Shown in pieces: positions 22,101 to 34,959 of a DNA stretch of 64,000 nt. The notes beneath the pieces are model-generated. The model did no database searches and had not been told where the DNA came from. It worked only from the letters and a program-made list of their open reading frames with translations. A program made the translations under genes and the position numbers. The stretch is taken from positions 1,040,932 through 1,104,931 of the forward strand of contig CAMPET010000003.1 in the NCBI GenBank assembly GCA_946803715.1. Reading direction: 5' to 3'. The DNA comes from Beroe ovata. Its lineage: Eukaryota > Ctenophora > Nuda > Beroida > Beroidae. How positions within the stretch are numbered: the first letter of the stretch is position 1; every line of letters begins with the position of its first letter.

Positions 22101-25061
22101 ATAATTTGATGTTTGAATTTGGTTGCTCAATTATCGAAATTGGATAGAAATTGTACGTCATGCATGAAGAGATCCTCAATTTGGTTTGCCATGAAGGTGG
22201 TTTTGACAGCTACCTACCGATGGTCATATCATGAAAAACTTTCCCAGCATCGGAATGTGGTCGTTTGATTTAGGTAAAACGTGATGAATTATGCATTGAT
22301 TATGCATGAATGGCATAAATTCAAAGTTTGCGCAGCATAAAACTCATCTTACATTATCGTGACCCTTGATAATCATTACAATACTGTACTCAGCGATATC
22401 ATCTTACCAGTTTTCGAGTCTTGCCTCTTGCTCAATATAATATTCGTATGTTACTGCGTGTTTCCGTCGCATGCTTTTTGCGAATAATGAAATATTGTTT
22501 TTCGCACCTTTAAGTTGGTTATTGGAGCTTAGACAGCGATTTCAATCAATTATACCTTTACTAGGCAATTGAAGTTAGTCGCAGATCGTATATTATTAAA
22601 TGTGTGCGTGTCTACCGTTTATTAACAGCTTTTCTGTTGAACTAATGCAAACTCGGCTATCGGTAAAATAGTCTGGGCATATGTGGACAAAAAGAGAAAC
22701 TAATTGATATAAATCTGATTCCACTTCTAGTGGTCTCCAATGGATCCCTAGAACCACCAGAAAAAATGTTCGCACTGTNGTGTGTGTGTGTGTGTGTCTG
22801 CCTCTATGTCTATGTTTCCACGTGTCTATCTGCCTGTGTCTATCTGTCTGTGTTTCTTCTGTGACGAGCGTAGGTATGTCAAATAATGTCTCATTATTAG
22901 TAAACGTCATCGCCATTGCCCTCAGGTTATCCCTGTTATAGCCCGGACGTGTGATATGAAGTTTTGTAATAAGCGAGGTGAAACGTCAATCTAGCAATCT
23001 CAACGGAGTATTTATGCGATGAAGGTCCCCGGTACGAACTTTTGACCATAACAGGGAATCGAGGCTTTAAATATACACCCGGCATTCTCTTCTCTACCCA
23101 AACTGATAGACCAGTGTCGTGCCGTTACATTGAGTCATGGCTCTCCAGTGATATGACAGTCGACTGTTACCCTGTCAAGCCTATCCAGTGACGTGACAGT
23201 TGACACAACTTATACCAGAATATTGTACGTTCATCATAACACACAATGGTCGCTATATCCGTGCACATGGTACAATAATACCCCGTAGACAATTGCAACA
23301 GTTCAATGAGCATCTAACCACAAGCACTACCACTGTTCCACTGGTATTACTGTAGTGGTGGGGGGGAGGTGTTCATTGTGGCCGGGTCACTCTCCAATCT
23401 GGGAATTGGAGTAGGTGCAGCAGGAGTAATATTGGAGTAATAATCCGCGACAAGATGTATCAGATTGGGGCAGTGTGATTGGTATTGGGTATGACACTGG
23501 GAACACCACTGAGTATAATAATGTGGGTACTATAGGTAAGTAACATGAGGAGTATGGTAAATTTGGAGTATTGGGAGTAGCATGGGAGCTGTAGCCTGGT
23601 GGGTAATATTGTCCTACAGATGCAGTTATAGACCTGTTATAGGTATATGAGAATTATAGTCATCTATGGTAGAGTGCTGAATTTATGCCAGTTTTTAAAC
23701 TGTTCTACCTTCAGGATCAAATTAGGTAATGATCAGTTGGCACTTGGCAAGAATCTTTATAAATAACTTCCAAAAGAGGTAAAGATAGATCGATATTCAT
23801 AGAGCTTCTTCATCTACGGAGTACATCTATTTTAGGAGTCTTCACACGAGCAGCAAGTGCCTCGTCTCTATGACAGCGCTGTAGTTTGTAACAGCTATTG
23901 TTGTCATGATATTGTTGTCATGACCAATGACCATGACATGGGTGTATTATAGCACATTGTACTACCATGGCGGAGACAGTATATTGAGAATGACGTCACA
24001 CGGCAAAGACATGTCTCAGCAGTAGGCCGTGTGTCCACACTCTTGTCCGAACAATGTCTCGGACAAGAGCTGCTTGACGTTGACAATGTACGCAGTGTAT
24101 GTACACTGTCAAATGGAATAGGCGATACGGATATGGGGGTTGGCGTATAATTGAGGGATAACTGAGCTGAAATGTATTGGGGAGTTATAAGTCTATAGAA
24201 TTTGGAGGAAGTAGCATACGGCTTCTAAATGATACCAGTTGCGTGCAATGATGCAGCCACAGACTGTCTACCTATCTATTACAATAGGGGGTCAGCTGTA
24301 GGGGTCAGTATGGGTTATTCACATATTTTCATGCGACCCAATTTTGAGAAATATATTCCGAATTCTGATCCGATCCATAAACTTAAATCTCAGATGATAA
24401 TAACAGTTGCCTCCAGTGGCAGGAGGAGCTGTAGTATACAGTATCATATCTCGTGTACTTTGTCTTGCTCCAGGAGCAATGCTCCTTCGCAAATCTAAAC
24501 AATGTCGTTCATTGGCGCCTTGCCAACTCATCCACGCCATCAAAGCATCACTATCTGTATCATGGAAGTAATGGGTTGAATTATAGACAAGATCAGTGTT
24601 AATCATACTTGTGAAAGTTGCCTTCAGTGACAAATCACCACTGATCCACTAGACACTTTGATTCCGAAACCTGTGTTAACGACGTGTCTTCGGCTGACGA
24701 CAAACTGACTCTGGTACTTCTTCTAAAACCGTCTATTGTACTTGAACAGTCTCAATTTCCTTTTGCTTATATAATACAGTGCCAAGTTATTATGAAGTTA
24801 TTATGAAGTAGCTAGGTAATCTATTGGGAAGTTGCATTTTGCAACGTGTATGTACTCACTATTGTTTAAGTTTTTCATCCCTGTTCCGATATATTTCCTG
24901 TAACAATGAGCGTAGTCAAGGCGACGCTAGACCCGCCCTAGGCGCACTGTAACCAGCAGATACAAGGTCATCATGATGTACCGTTAACTGGCGTTTGTTT
25001 ATATTGCCCCACGATAGCAGCTATAGCCACAACTCGTGTTACATAGGTTTTGGCGTTTTAC

Positions 25062-25095
<34 letters not shown>

Positions 25096-27274
25096 CCAGT
25101 GTTTACTTCGCATTCATGATTCATTTCACTTCATGTTTGTGATTGTATGCACATTCTGGGCAGGGATATGTTTACTTTTCGAATGAGGATTCAACTCTTC
25201 CTCTCTTTATTTGCAAAGTGTATACAAATTACCAGACTCCCCTGATGATGCATACTAATTCCATTCCATTCTCCAATCAGCACTCCTGGATTATGGGATA
25301 ATTTGCCTGATAGAGCGCGGGTAATTACATCCTAATCAGGATAATGAGAGTAATTGTTGGTGGGGAGGGGGTAGCAATTCAGGCTGAGGAGCCAATCTCT
25401 AATGTAAACACCGTTGCAGCAACCTGTACATAGAATGTACCAACTCTAGTGGCACTGTGCACTGTGTGTGTGTACTACAGTATGGGAATAGAGGAATAGG
25501 AGTGTGTGTAGCTACAGCTATGGAATAGCAGGAACTCTAGATAGTTTTGATATAATAGACCTGATATGATAGGAACTATAGGTTGTCCTGATATAATAAG
25601 TATCTACTATCCAGCCTCCAGGAACGGATTCATACCAACTTCCGGCTGTAGTAGTTCTTTGTAACAATGATATTGTTGTTGGTGAAGGAGTTACCGGTTA
25701 TTGGTATAGGTAGTGGTAGAGCCGTGGTAGTCGTCAGTCATGAGCGATTATGTTGCTATCATAGATAAGGATAAGTTGTCAGTAGTTTCCTGTTGTATTA
25801 GAGGAGATGATAAGCATTATATAACTAGCTGATGTTAGTTCCAATTAAATCATTCCTGTATCTTTAAGGAAACAAGAGCCCTAAAATAACTTATTAATAA
25901 TTCCTAATTAGTTAGTCCTTGGTCGTTTCACTAGTCCAAGTTAGAACACCACGCTATAATTAAACTTATTACCCCACCCAGTGCCTAATTAGAGCAAATG
26001 CGCTGTATTAATTTCCAATTATAATCCAGCTACATTGTCTCCAAGACGTATTCTCTAGAAAATAATAGCATCTGAAAAGCGAAAGTTGGATCAAACATTG
26101 TAACTATTATTTTATCACAATAACGCACTCTGTCATTTCTCTGGATCATTTAATGAACAATACAAGTTTTAGTTAGTGTGTTTAAAGTGTGTTTGTTAAC
26201 TTGTCTTTAACCGGTGATATGTTTGATTTCCCATGGACCTCATTTACCACATGTAACCCCACCTAGAAGTCATTATAAACACGCCGATAGACTGTCCAGG
26301 CTCAACTCATGTTGTTAGTAGGTATTGCTGTTAATGCTGTGCTCATGACTGTTGTTAATTTCAGTGGCACTATGTCGTTAGGACGGACCCGAGGGAAGAA
26401 GGAAGCGGAGTTATTCCGGTCAGCTACTGTCGGAGGAGGTGGCCGAGAGTTACCACCCCGTTACCAGGACGACGGCTCGTCGCACCATGGTAACGGTCGT
26501 TACGATTTGCGGCACAGAGAAACTGCGTACCCTCCACGCGACACTCTCTCTGATAAAGTGAGGTAAGTCAACTGTGTGTACAGTGTGCGTGCAGCAATGT
26601 ATTGGCGTGTGTTCATAGTGTGTATAACAGTGCACACACAAACAGAGTGTGTTTTTATATAGAGGTGTGTGTGTGTGTGTGTTTGTGTGTCTGTGTACAC
26701 GGTGTTCACTTTTTCGTGATGTGGGTGGGTTTAATGTGGATTCATCCAACTTTGAACTAAGAATAATAGACCACCCCTTCCAAAATATATCATGACTATT
26801 GTTAACATATCACTCCTATTGTTGAGCGCTAGTTATAATTTCCAATTTTCACGGTGGGCCAGGTCTTAATGATCAATTATATATGTTTCACAGAGCGTAA
26901 CTCATGGGATACTATTTATAAACTGTGGTTTGGACCGCATGAGACATCGATAATGTGTATATATGCGTTAGCAAGTGAATATTTTCATGATGGTCACTCA
27001 TAATTCATTCGTCAATTGATCCTCAAAACACCGAATTGTTGACGTTTTGACGATGTTTAAAATACTCAAAACGCCAAACAAAACTCAAAAGTGTGATGTT
27101 TTGGTATTTGCTCCGTATAATTCAATCGGCAGGTCATCACGGGACGACTACTACGACGGCAGGGACTACCACGAGTCCCATCACAGGGACTACCAGAGTA
27201 GGGACGACCACAGGAAAATTCCACGACAACACTCCAGCGGATCAAAGGATAGCAGGAAATACGATGATATCAAG
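19115..27274 (+). CDS. 5' exons of AIP3-domain scaffold gene (probable)
   Basis: Three exons join in phase: 19115-19396 (ATG at 19116, donor gtgagt), 26365-26562 (acceptor atttcag, donor gtaagt) and 27133-27274 (acceptor cggcag, donor gtatgt). They encode about 205 residues of low-complexity, charged, Ser/Arg-rich sequence (for example YYDGRDYHESHHRDYQSRDDHRK), probably disordered. Evidence is consistent phase, good splice sites and coding-like composition. The upstream acceptor at 19114 suggests an additional 5' exon. The third exon ends at phase 0. Attachment to the downstream gene is likely by strand and style, but the region 28-33 kb is disturbed by duplications, so a separate gene cannot be excluded. 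Confidence 0.55.
19397..26364 (+). other. Large intron, no nested gene seen
   Basis: About 7 kb between two in-phase exons. It includes a TG tract with a single N at 22779, a (CA)n tract at 25064-25092, and a G-rich stretch near 23360. No coding or RNA gene could be supported. Confidence 0.5.
25064..25093. repeat. CA microsatellite
   Basis: Pure (AC)n tract inside the large intron. Confidence 0.95.
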
Positions 27275-27960
27275 GTATGTTGATAGCATCTTCTTACGAT
27301 TGTATCTCGATAAGATACGATCTTATAGATTTGTTACGACGGTTGTTTTTGTCTCATCTTGGCAAAGCTAGAGGGTGGAATCTCTCGTCTGTTATTCTGC
27401 ATGTCAGATAATTAATCATGGAGAACAAACTCTGACACACCCACAATGTTCATACCTTAATCAATCATTAAGTGACTTTTGGGTGACATATCAAGCGTTA
27501 ATATGCAATATATATCATGTGTACGGAGAGTAGTATGGTAATAATCCACCCTCTCTCTATCATGTACTAATATATGTGCCGTCTGTCATACCGAGATATG
27601 CCGCATGATTCTCATGCTTCTCATGATTCTCAATATCATCAGGGACCATAATGTATCATGTAAATTTGTCAAGTATTCTGGGGTGAAACATGCTATGTAC
27701 TTTGGATACTCAATGAAAAGTTACACGTAGCAATTACTCACGTAAAGCTGCCTTGAACACGCAATTTCATGTTGCTAATTCCACCATATCGCACACGAAA
27801 GGAAAATTTCATTCATTTTTTCAATACAGCGCCATAGAGACAGGCATATTTCTGAATTTGGCGCGAAACCTGACTTTCGCGTAGAGCGCTCAAACATTTA
27901 TCAAGACAAAGCACCCACATGTAGTTGTGAGCATTTGATGGATGCGCGGCACGGCGCCGC

Positions 27961-28744
27961 GCGTTCCTCTTCTTGAATTGTGCAATCAATGATCGATAGA
28001 ATGGTGGTCAATACAACAGCTGAAACAATGGTCATCGTCATAGACGAAATTTTGAATTGCAAGTGGAAACTTTGATGCTCAAAAACGATTAACCATTGAC
28101 ACTTCGCTCGTAAAATTTGATTTCGACGTCTTCAAGCAGATTTACAAACGCCATGAGCTATTTTACAGTACGAGACTTGACAGTTTCGCCATCCGGACAT
28201 CGGCCACAGAAACTGTTGTGTCGAAGTGAAAAGTTGCTTCCTACTGAATTCACCGAAATTCCCATTTCCGACCTTTTCGGTTCTCCGGAATTAGAAAGTA
28301 ATAATTACTTTANGCGTTCCTCTTCTTGAATTGTGCAATCAATGATAGAATGGTGGTCAATACAACAGCTGAAACAATGGTCATCGTCATATAATAGACG
28401 AAACTTTGAATTGCAAGCGGAAGCTTCTATCTCAACAAATCATCAATCTCGTTTCAAATAAATTCGGCTCCAAGCAGTAAGCGCCTAAAATGTTTGATAC
28501 TCAGAAACGATTAACCATTGACACTTCGCTCGTTAAATTAAATTTCGACGTCTTCAAGCAGATTTACAAACGCCATGAAACAAAGGAATGAGCTATTTCA
28601 CAGTAAGAGACTTGACAGTTTCTCCGTCCGGACATCGGCCACAGAAACTGTTGTGTCGAAGTGAAAAGTTGCTTCCTACTGAATTCACTGAAATTTCCAT
28701 TTCCGACCTTCTCGGTTCTCCGGAATTAGAAAGTAATAATTACT
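27961..28744. repeat. Near-identical tandem duplicate around a single N
   Basis: Bases 27961-28312 and 28314-28744 both start gcgttcctcttcttgaattg and end aattacttta. They are very similar, but the second copy has extra segments of roughly 70 and 12 bases. A lone N at 28313 joins them. This pattern fits two haplotypes placed end to end by the assembler. There is no gene in it. Confidence 0.85.
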
Positions 28745-29571
28745 TTACTTACCACCCACACTTCTAAAACATGGATTTCAAAGGGCATGTTGTAATGAGA
28801 ATCCATCTATTTTCATATAATGTTTCAAATCTAGTAGATACTCAGCCAACCTCAACATACTGCTGGGATCGCCAGATGTTTTTAATTTTCTCCGATGTGT
28901 CTGACTCTGTGTTTCTGTGAGACTGAATGCAGTCCCAGTGACAAGTACCTATATTCTTGATGTTTTTCGCGTGATTCATACTTGGTGTACTCACGTGATT
29001 CATACTTGGTGTACCTGCATTCTTTAATCTCATTAATCAAGCAGTTCTTCCCTGATTGTGCACCGAAAATGAAAGTTCGGACGATCATTTCGTGAGGTTA
29101 TTTGATATTTCTCTAACCATCGTTCGAATCCTGCTGCCTCGGTTTCCATACCATCTGTCTTAGACGACTCTCAGGCAGGATACACGTCTCTATGATCAAC
29201 ATACCAATCCGAACACCTCCGCAATGTCGAGGATATAATTCTACGAATGCCGGAGTGTTTAACCGTCATGTTCATTAGAGATAATGCCATAACCATGATG
29301 GAGGTAATGGCATACATCACGACTCCGTATATATCTGGTAATTTTGTGCACTATGATATTCAGCCCTCGCGCTGTGTACGCAGGTTTCCCTAGCCACTGT
29401 TCCTCAGAATAGGTTCACTTTAGACACTCCCAACTCATATTTATTTCTCTTGTACACGGGTAGTATACTGTTAACAATGAAGCTATTCATAGCATATGTG
29501 TTTCAGCCTTTTCGATCCCTACTACATAGTAAATGCCTTTTGTTAATGTAGTCTCAATATATTATTATCTC

Positions 29572-29600
29572 AGAGCGCACTGAGAGTCTCAGTGCGCTCT
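29572..29600. repeat. 29-bp perfect palindrome
   Basis: Arms of 14 bases (agagcgcactgaga and its complement) flank one central base. A short isolated hairpin in intronic or intergenic DNA. Confidence 0.7.
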
Positions 29601-30425
29601 TGTCGCTTGTTGGTGATATTTACTCAAGCTACAAGGCTTCATCCTCCATACACATTGATCTCAAATTGTTTGAGCTGCGGGTTTCGGATTGACAGTTGAG
29701 AATTCCTCCTCGAAACATAATGATTAATGATCACTCTTTGGCTTCTGAGGAGTGCGGAGCAGTCATATGCGTATGCATGAGTCTGATCATTTCCGTTCAT
29801 GTAGGTGCTACTTCATTCGATTGGTTTTCTGTCTAGTCTATATAATATCCTCTTATCGTCTCGTCTCATTCTCGCCTGAGAGCCTTTCACGAGCTCTAAT
29901 CATCGTTCTCATGTAGCTTGTAGTTCTAACTCCTCAGTGGGCAATAAGAGTAATGAGATTGTGTTGAGCAATGATCCGAACTTTTCGCCTCTTTTAAACT
30001 CATATGACAGACCACGCCCACCTCTGTGAGAAGGGGTCAAACAGGCAACTTTCACACCTTGTTACATCACACAGCAATCGATAGTATCTTGACATTTCTA
30101 TGTCTTCAATGGATTACCACTTATTTACCGTTTTCTGTTTCCAAAACAATCATACGTCAATTATTGCCAGAAACTAATTATCTTCCTGCAACAGTCGTAA
30201 CTCGTAAGTAGTTAATTTTTGACACTAATTTTCTGACGCCTGATTTTGAATTACTTGACTGTCATAATGTCATGTCGTTGGGGACCGTTAAAATGATAAT
30301 TTATTATTGACATTTTTCTGATATATAGGATTTCAACGTTTCATTGACACTTTTAAGATATCAAACGTTCCGATACATCAGTTTGCCTTTCGTTTGCTCT
30401 TGTACCTACATAAATACACGCCAAA

Positions 30426-30551
30426 ATGGTCTGTGATGTGTGTAATAATGAAAAGTTATTGAAAAGAGTTAGATTTGCGAATATGGAGACGTTGCCTGAA
30501 TCCTCGGATATGGAGCAGACAGCTGAAGTGGAACTGAGGAAAAACAGAAAG
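30426..30551 (+). CDS. Candidate alternative first exon with PP1-docking motif
   Basis: ATG at 30426 in good context (caaaATGG), 42 codons, then donor gtatttcc at phase 0. It encodes a short N-terminus with C-x-x-C, then KRVRFANMETLPESS and a charged helix. KRVRF matches the RVxF docking motif for protein phosphatase 1. No acceptor precedes the ATG in the right phase, so an alternative promoter and first exon is the simplest reading. It is assigned to the AIP3-domain gene by strand and position only. Confidence 0.5.
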
Positions 30552-31535
30552 GTATTTCCCTTTCAATTTATTCTACATGACCGCCTTTTTCTATAATTCT
30601 ATGAAAAATGTAGAGGGTGAATTCATGAAGAATAGAGATTTTTCAACCACCGAAACATGAATAATTCAACGAGCATGGGTAATTAGGAGAACGTACCCAG
30701 TCATTTCATCCATCCCCTCTCTCTCTCTTCCTCAAAAAGTCATTTGCATTCACCGCATGTCCAATGTCCATTTGAACAACGACCAGCGCGTCGAGTCTCT
30801 CCCAAATCACTCATGTGTAACTGCCATTGTTCTCATCGTATACAGCTATATCACTGCTGAGCAATGAGCATGTTATATACCAGGAGAAAGTCCATGACCT
30901 CGAGATCTCTCTCCCTCTTTCCTCGAGATCACTCTCTATCCTCCAACTCCATATATAATACTATTCTATTGAGCATGATGTGCTGGTACACAGACACAAT
31001 GGTAATTCCCGCTCGGATAATCATGATCAGAGCTGGAATCCGATAACTGGGAGGTTAAAATTTGTGTGTGTATTGTAATCTTTTAGCCAGGTTCTTTGCA
31101 CACAACATAAACAAATATACTCGCTCAATTCAGGCGGAGATGGGTGAAAGTTGTGTGTATTGGTAAGATCTTCATTTCCCTATGGATATAGGGAAGGAGT
31201 GGGAGTACACGAGATTTTGATTCATCAACTTCAAATTGTGCAGGCTCAGAGATAAAGGCTATCATGATTGATCATGACGCTTTGCGCCACCTTCCTGATT
31301 TGAATACATATTACAAATTTTGCAAGTTTTACTTCTTGCACGACTTTCCATGGCATACCATATGACTCTTCTACTGCCTGAATAATACATTACCATAACA
31401 AATATCCTAGCTGTTGTAAACCGATTGCTGCAGTCCTTATCATTCGTAGTGGAAAATATACCGCAGTTATCGCTTATCTCTCTGTGTTACTAGATCTATT
31501 GATAAATGATAACTTTTCCCATGTGTCGTGTGCAG

Positions 31536-31691
31536 TACATGCTACCAGCTTTCTGATACAGCAGCAGCAGCAGGGCGACGTGACCAACAGCTGGAGTTCA
31601 CTTGGGGAGATTCAGATAGCAGCCCCATTGGCAGGAAAGATTTAGATGGACGCATCCTGCAACAACAAGTGACGTCCCTTGACACAGACAC
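31536..31691 (+). CDS. Possible exon of the AIP3-domain gene
   Basis: A strong acceptor (gtgtgcag) at 31535 opens a frame (codons from 31537) with Ala run and LEFTWGDSDSS, ending in TGA at 31692. A weak donor at 31692 would join in phase to an acceptor at 31788 (catcag), giving LDTDTDHELHRNSS. The phase-2 entry has no matching upstream donor among the exons seen, so this exon is uncertain. Confidence 0.35.
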
Positions 31692-31788
31692 GTGACCCAC
31701 AACGCGTGACAAATCACCACGCGTGACCCACCACACGTGAGCGAGGCTCTTATCACGTGATGAGATCTCTACCTGCACCATCCATCAG

Positions 31789-32472
31789 TGACCATGAACT
31801 CCACCGGAACTCATCGAGTAGTATCTCCACATTGGTAGGGTCAGCAACAACCACAGCGACACTCCTTCCCTTCTCACTGACATCGTGTTTCCCGTCTTCT
31901 AGCAGCTCCCCTCCATACCCCTCCTCACCTCCCATCGCTTCCCCACCGCTCACTTCACCACTAACCTCGTCGTCTCCCCACCGTACCTCTCACCACTCGA
32001 CCTTCTCGTCTCAACAATCTAGCAGCAGATCTAGTCTACTCTCCAGCTCCTACAATAATCGCTCTTTCAGCTTGGACCAATCCTTTGCTGGTGAGTGAAA
32101 TTTCGTCCCCCCTTCTTTTTTCAGCAATCTCCGAGTTAATTTCTTGAATAACAAACTTTCTCATGATAACATCTGTAATTTCCTCAAGACGTGTCGAATT
32201 ACTCTAGTTCGAGCAGCAGCTGCAAACGCCGCGCCCTCCCTACTCCTCCATCAAACTCGTCGACGTCATTGCTCCGCGGCGCGGGTACGCCTAACTCCCT
32301 CTCGTCCGTTCCCACTCCATCCTCGTCCAATCCTACTCCGCCTCCCCACTCTAGCTCCACCTCGTTTGACTTCTCCACACCGGTCTTCCCGGAGCAGTGC
32401 AGGACAAGCCAGTTAAACAGTTGTTCTACCTGTCGGTGTGGTAGTGGTAAACCAATCAGACGGAGTCAGAAG
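31789..32472 (+). CDS. Ser/Pro-rich exons of AIP3-domain gene, copy 1
   Basis: Two exons in phase: an exon ending 32090 (start uncertain, about 31789) and 32189-32472 (acceptor cctcaag, donor gtgaga). They encode strongly Ser/Pro/Thr-rich sequence (SSSPPYPSSPPIASPPLTSPL, then SSSSSSCKRRALPTPPSNSS) and end with a CSTCRCGSGK cysteine cluster. The region should be disordered with proline-directed phosphorylation and SH3-type sites, as is common in KIAA1217/SRCIN1 relatives. Both exons are repeated at 32787-33453. Confidence 0.6.
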
Positions 32473-32786
32473 GTGAGACACACTGTACTGCGAGGGAGTT
32501 CTCTTGAGGTTATAATCCAGGAGTTTTCTTGCAATACTTTCTCTTCATACCCATCTCCGTGCTTGTAGAATTCCCAGTTCTACAGTCAACTCCGCTCTTT
32601 TCGGCAGTTGCGCTCCTTGTGTCTTCATAGGATTGCTACCTAATGCATGGCAACATTCGTGTAAATAGGAATCGCAAATACCGGGGTATGTCATGATTGT
32701 GCTGATTAAGTAGTTAGATATTATGTAGGATTGTAGGAGTGCAATGAACCATAATCAAATAATACCTTCTGGCGTGAGGGATACGN

Positions 32787-33453
32787 TCATCGAGTAGTAT
32801 CTCCACATTGGTAGGGTCAGCAACAACCACAGCGACACTCCTTCCCTTCTCTCTGACATCGTGTTTCCCGTCTTCTAGTCACGGCTCTCCTCCATACCCC
32901 TCCTCACCTCCCATCGCTTCCCCGCCGCTCACCTCACCACTAACTTCGTCGTCTCCTCACCGTACCTCTCACCACTCGACCTCCTCGTCTCAACAATCTA
33001 GCAGCAGATCTAGTCTACTCTCCAGCTCCTATAATAATCGGTCTGTCAGCTTGGACCAATCCCTTGCTGGTGAGTGAAATTTCGTCCCCCCCCCCCTTTT
33101 TTCAGCAGTCTCCGAGTTAATTTCTTGAATAACAAACTTTCTCATGATAACAGCTGTAATTTCCTCAAGACGTGTCGAATTACTCTAGTTCGAGCAGCAG
33201 CTGCAAACGCCGTGCCCTCCCTACTCCTCCATCAAACTCGTCGACGTCATTGCTCCACGGCGCGGGTACGCCCAACTCCCTCTCGTCCGTTCCCACTCCA
33301 TCCTCGTCCAATCCTACTCCGCCTCCCCACTCTAGCTCCACCTCGTTTGACTTCTCCACACCGTTCTTCCCGGAGCAGTGCAGGACAAGCCAGTTATACA
33401 GTTGTTCTACATGTCGGTGTGGTAGTGGTAAACCAAACAGACGGAGTCAGAAG
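32787..33453 (+). CDS. Ser/Pro-rich exons, duplicated copy 2
   Basis: Near-identical repeat of the preceding exon pair: first exon truncated at the N (32786) and ending at 33069, second exon 33170-33453, with the same splice sites and phases. Differences are scattered substitutions and small indels. The copy begins exactly at a single N, so it is more likely the other haplotype than a second pair of exons. Only one copy is likely used in the true gene. Confidence 0.6.
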
Positions 33454-34302
33454 GTGAGACACACTGCACTGCGAGTGAGTTCTCTTAAGGTTATGATCCA
33501 GGAGTTTTTCTTGCAATACTTTCTCCTCATACCCCTCTCCGAGCTTGTAGAATTCCCAGGTCTACAGGCAACTCCGCTCTTTTCGGCAGTTGCGCTCCTT
33601 GTGTCTCCATAGGATTGCTATTGCATAGTAACATTCGTGTAAATAGGAATCGCATATACCGGGGTATGTAATGATTGTGCTGATTAAGTAGTCAGATATT
33701 ATGTAGGAGTGCAATGAACCATAATACTATATTTGTTCATTTCGTCTCTCTACTTGGATAATCGTTGCAATTTCTAAGGTGCTGTTATGACGTCTATGAG
33801 CAGATCTCTAGCTCAATTTGAAACCTGTTTCTGGCTTAGGAACTGCATTTTACCCGATTCCATACCCAATTTTAAAAGTTAGACAGTATTTATAGCCTGC
33901 CAACCTTCCCATTTCGTCAGTCTAATGATCATATCCATGATCAGTCAACGCTGAACTCTATGTATTTATGGGGTATTACTCTGTAATGATCACCATGTGA
34001 CACTCAGTCATCATAAATCACTCGTGTTTATAAGTAGCGCGAGGGCACTGCTGGACCATTTCCAGCCTACTATGATAATGTCACGTGTGCAGTGTGACGT
34101 GTAACAGTTATGCCCACCTGTGTGACACCCACATCTAGATGTACCTACTTCACAGTGTATCCTGATCACACATACATACACTATATGGTTTGCTCTGTGC
34201 ATATTCCCCCCTTTCCATGACAGTTCTGTGGAAACATGCGGTGTTCCAGATAACGTGACCTCACACCTGCATGGACCAGGCGATAGGATGGTGCATATCA
34301 CC

Positions 34303-34346
34303 ATAACACACACAGAGTAAGATCTTACTCTGTGCGTGTGTGTTAT
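34303..34346. repeat. 44-bp near-perfect palindrome
   Basis: Arms of about 21 bases meet at agatct (centre about 34324) and contain CA/TG repeats. It would form a stable hairpin in an intron. Confidence 0.65.
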
Positions 34347-34917
34347 TCAGTGATATCTGAGGTCTTGACACACATGTGTTATGCAGACTCTGTTGCGCAG
34401 TGTGCACCACTTTTTTGGAGATGCTCATCACTCTTTCAGTGTCGGCGACAGTCGATCGCATAATCCTGTTTGATTTATTTTTCTTGTTATTCTAGCTGTT
34501 AAATTAGGTTCTCTAACCGATCCCAAAATCAATTCTCCCCAAAGTTTCTAATTTCCTACCCTCTTATTAATGGTTGTTTGCACCTCATTATATTTTATGG
34601 CACAAATCCAACCTTTCTAAAAATAATCTACTTTGAGTTCGATCAAACCGTTTCACAAATTACTAAATTACGGCCTCTAAATTTACCGAGCTTCTGGATG
34701 GATGATCGACAATATATTGCTGATGAGTTGGTTGCCCAAACTATCATTGGATTTGACGAATCGTGATAAAATTGGCCATCAGTCACTGGTCCACTTATCA
34801 TACTATTATGACACCAAAACATGAATTTTTCAATTAATTTCAAGACATGAAATATATTGTGCGGTAGAATCAGCGGATCAACATTTTCAACCTTTTTAAA
34901 TAATGTTTTATTTTCAG

Positions 34918-34959
34918 ACTAGCAGATCAAGGACCCAGCATAGCAAGATGAACGGAACG
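34918..34959 (+). CDS. Small exon of AIP3-domain gene
   Basis: A 42-base phase-0 exon (acceptor tttttcag-like ttttcag, donor gtgagt) encoding TSRSRTQHSKMNGT. It connects in phase with the Ser/Pro-rich exon before it and the Cys-rich exon after it. Short, so supported mainly by splice signals and phase. Confidence 0.45.

Noticed and set aside
24319-24633. 104-residue minus-strand open frame in the large intron
   Set aside because: No recognised domain, no splice support; composition is plausible but length is within chance for this region.
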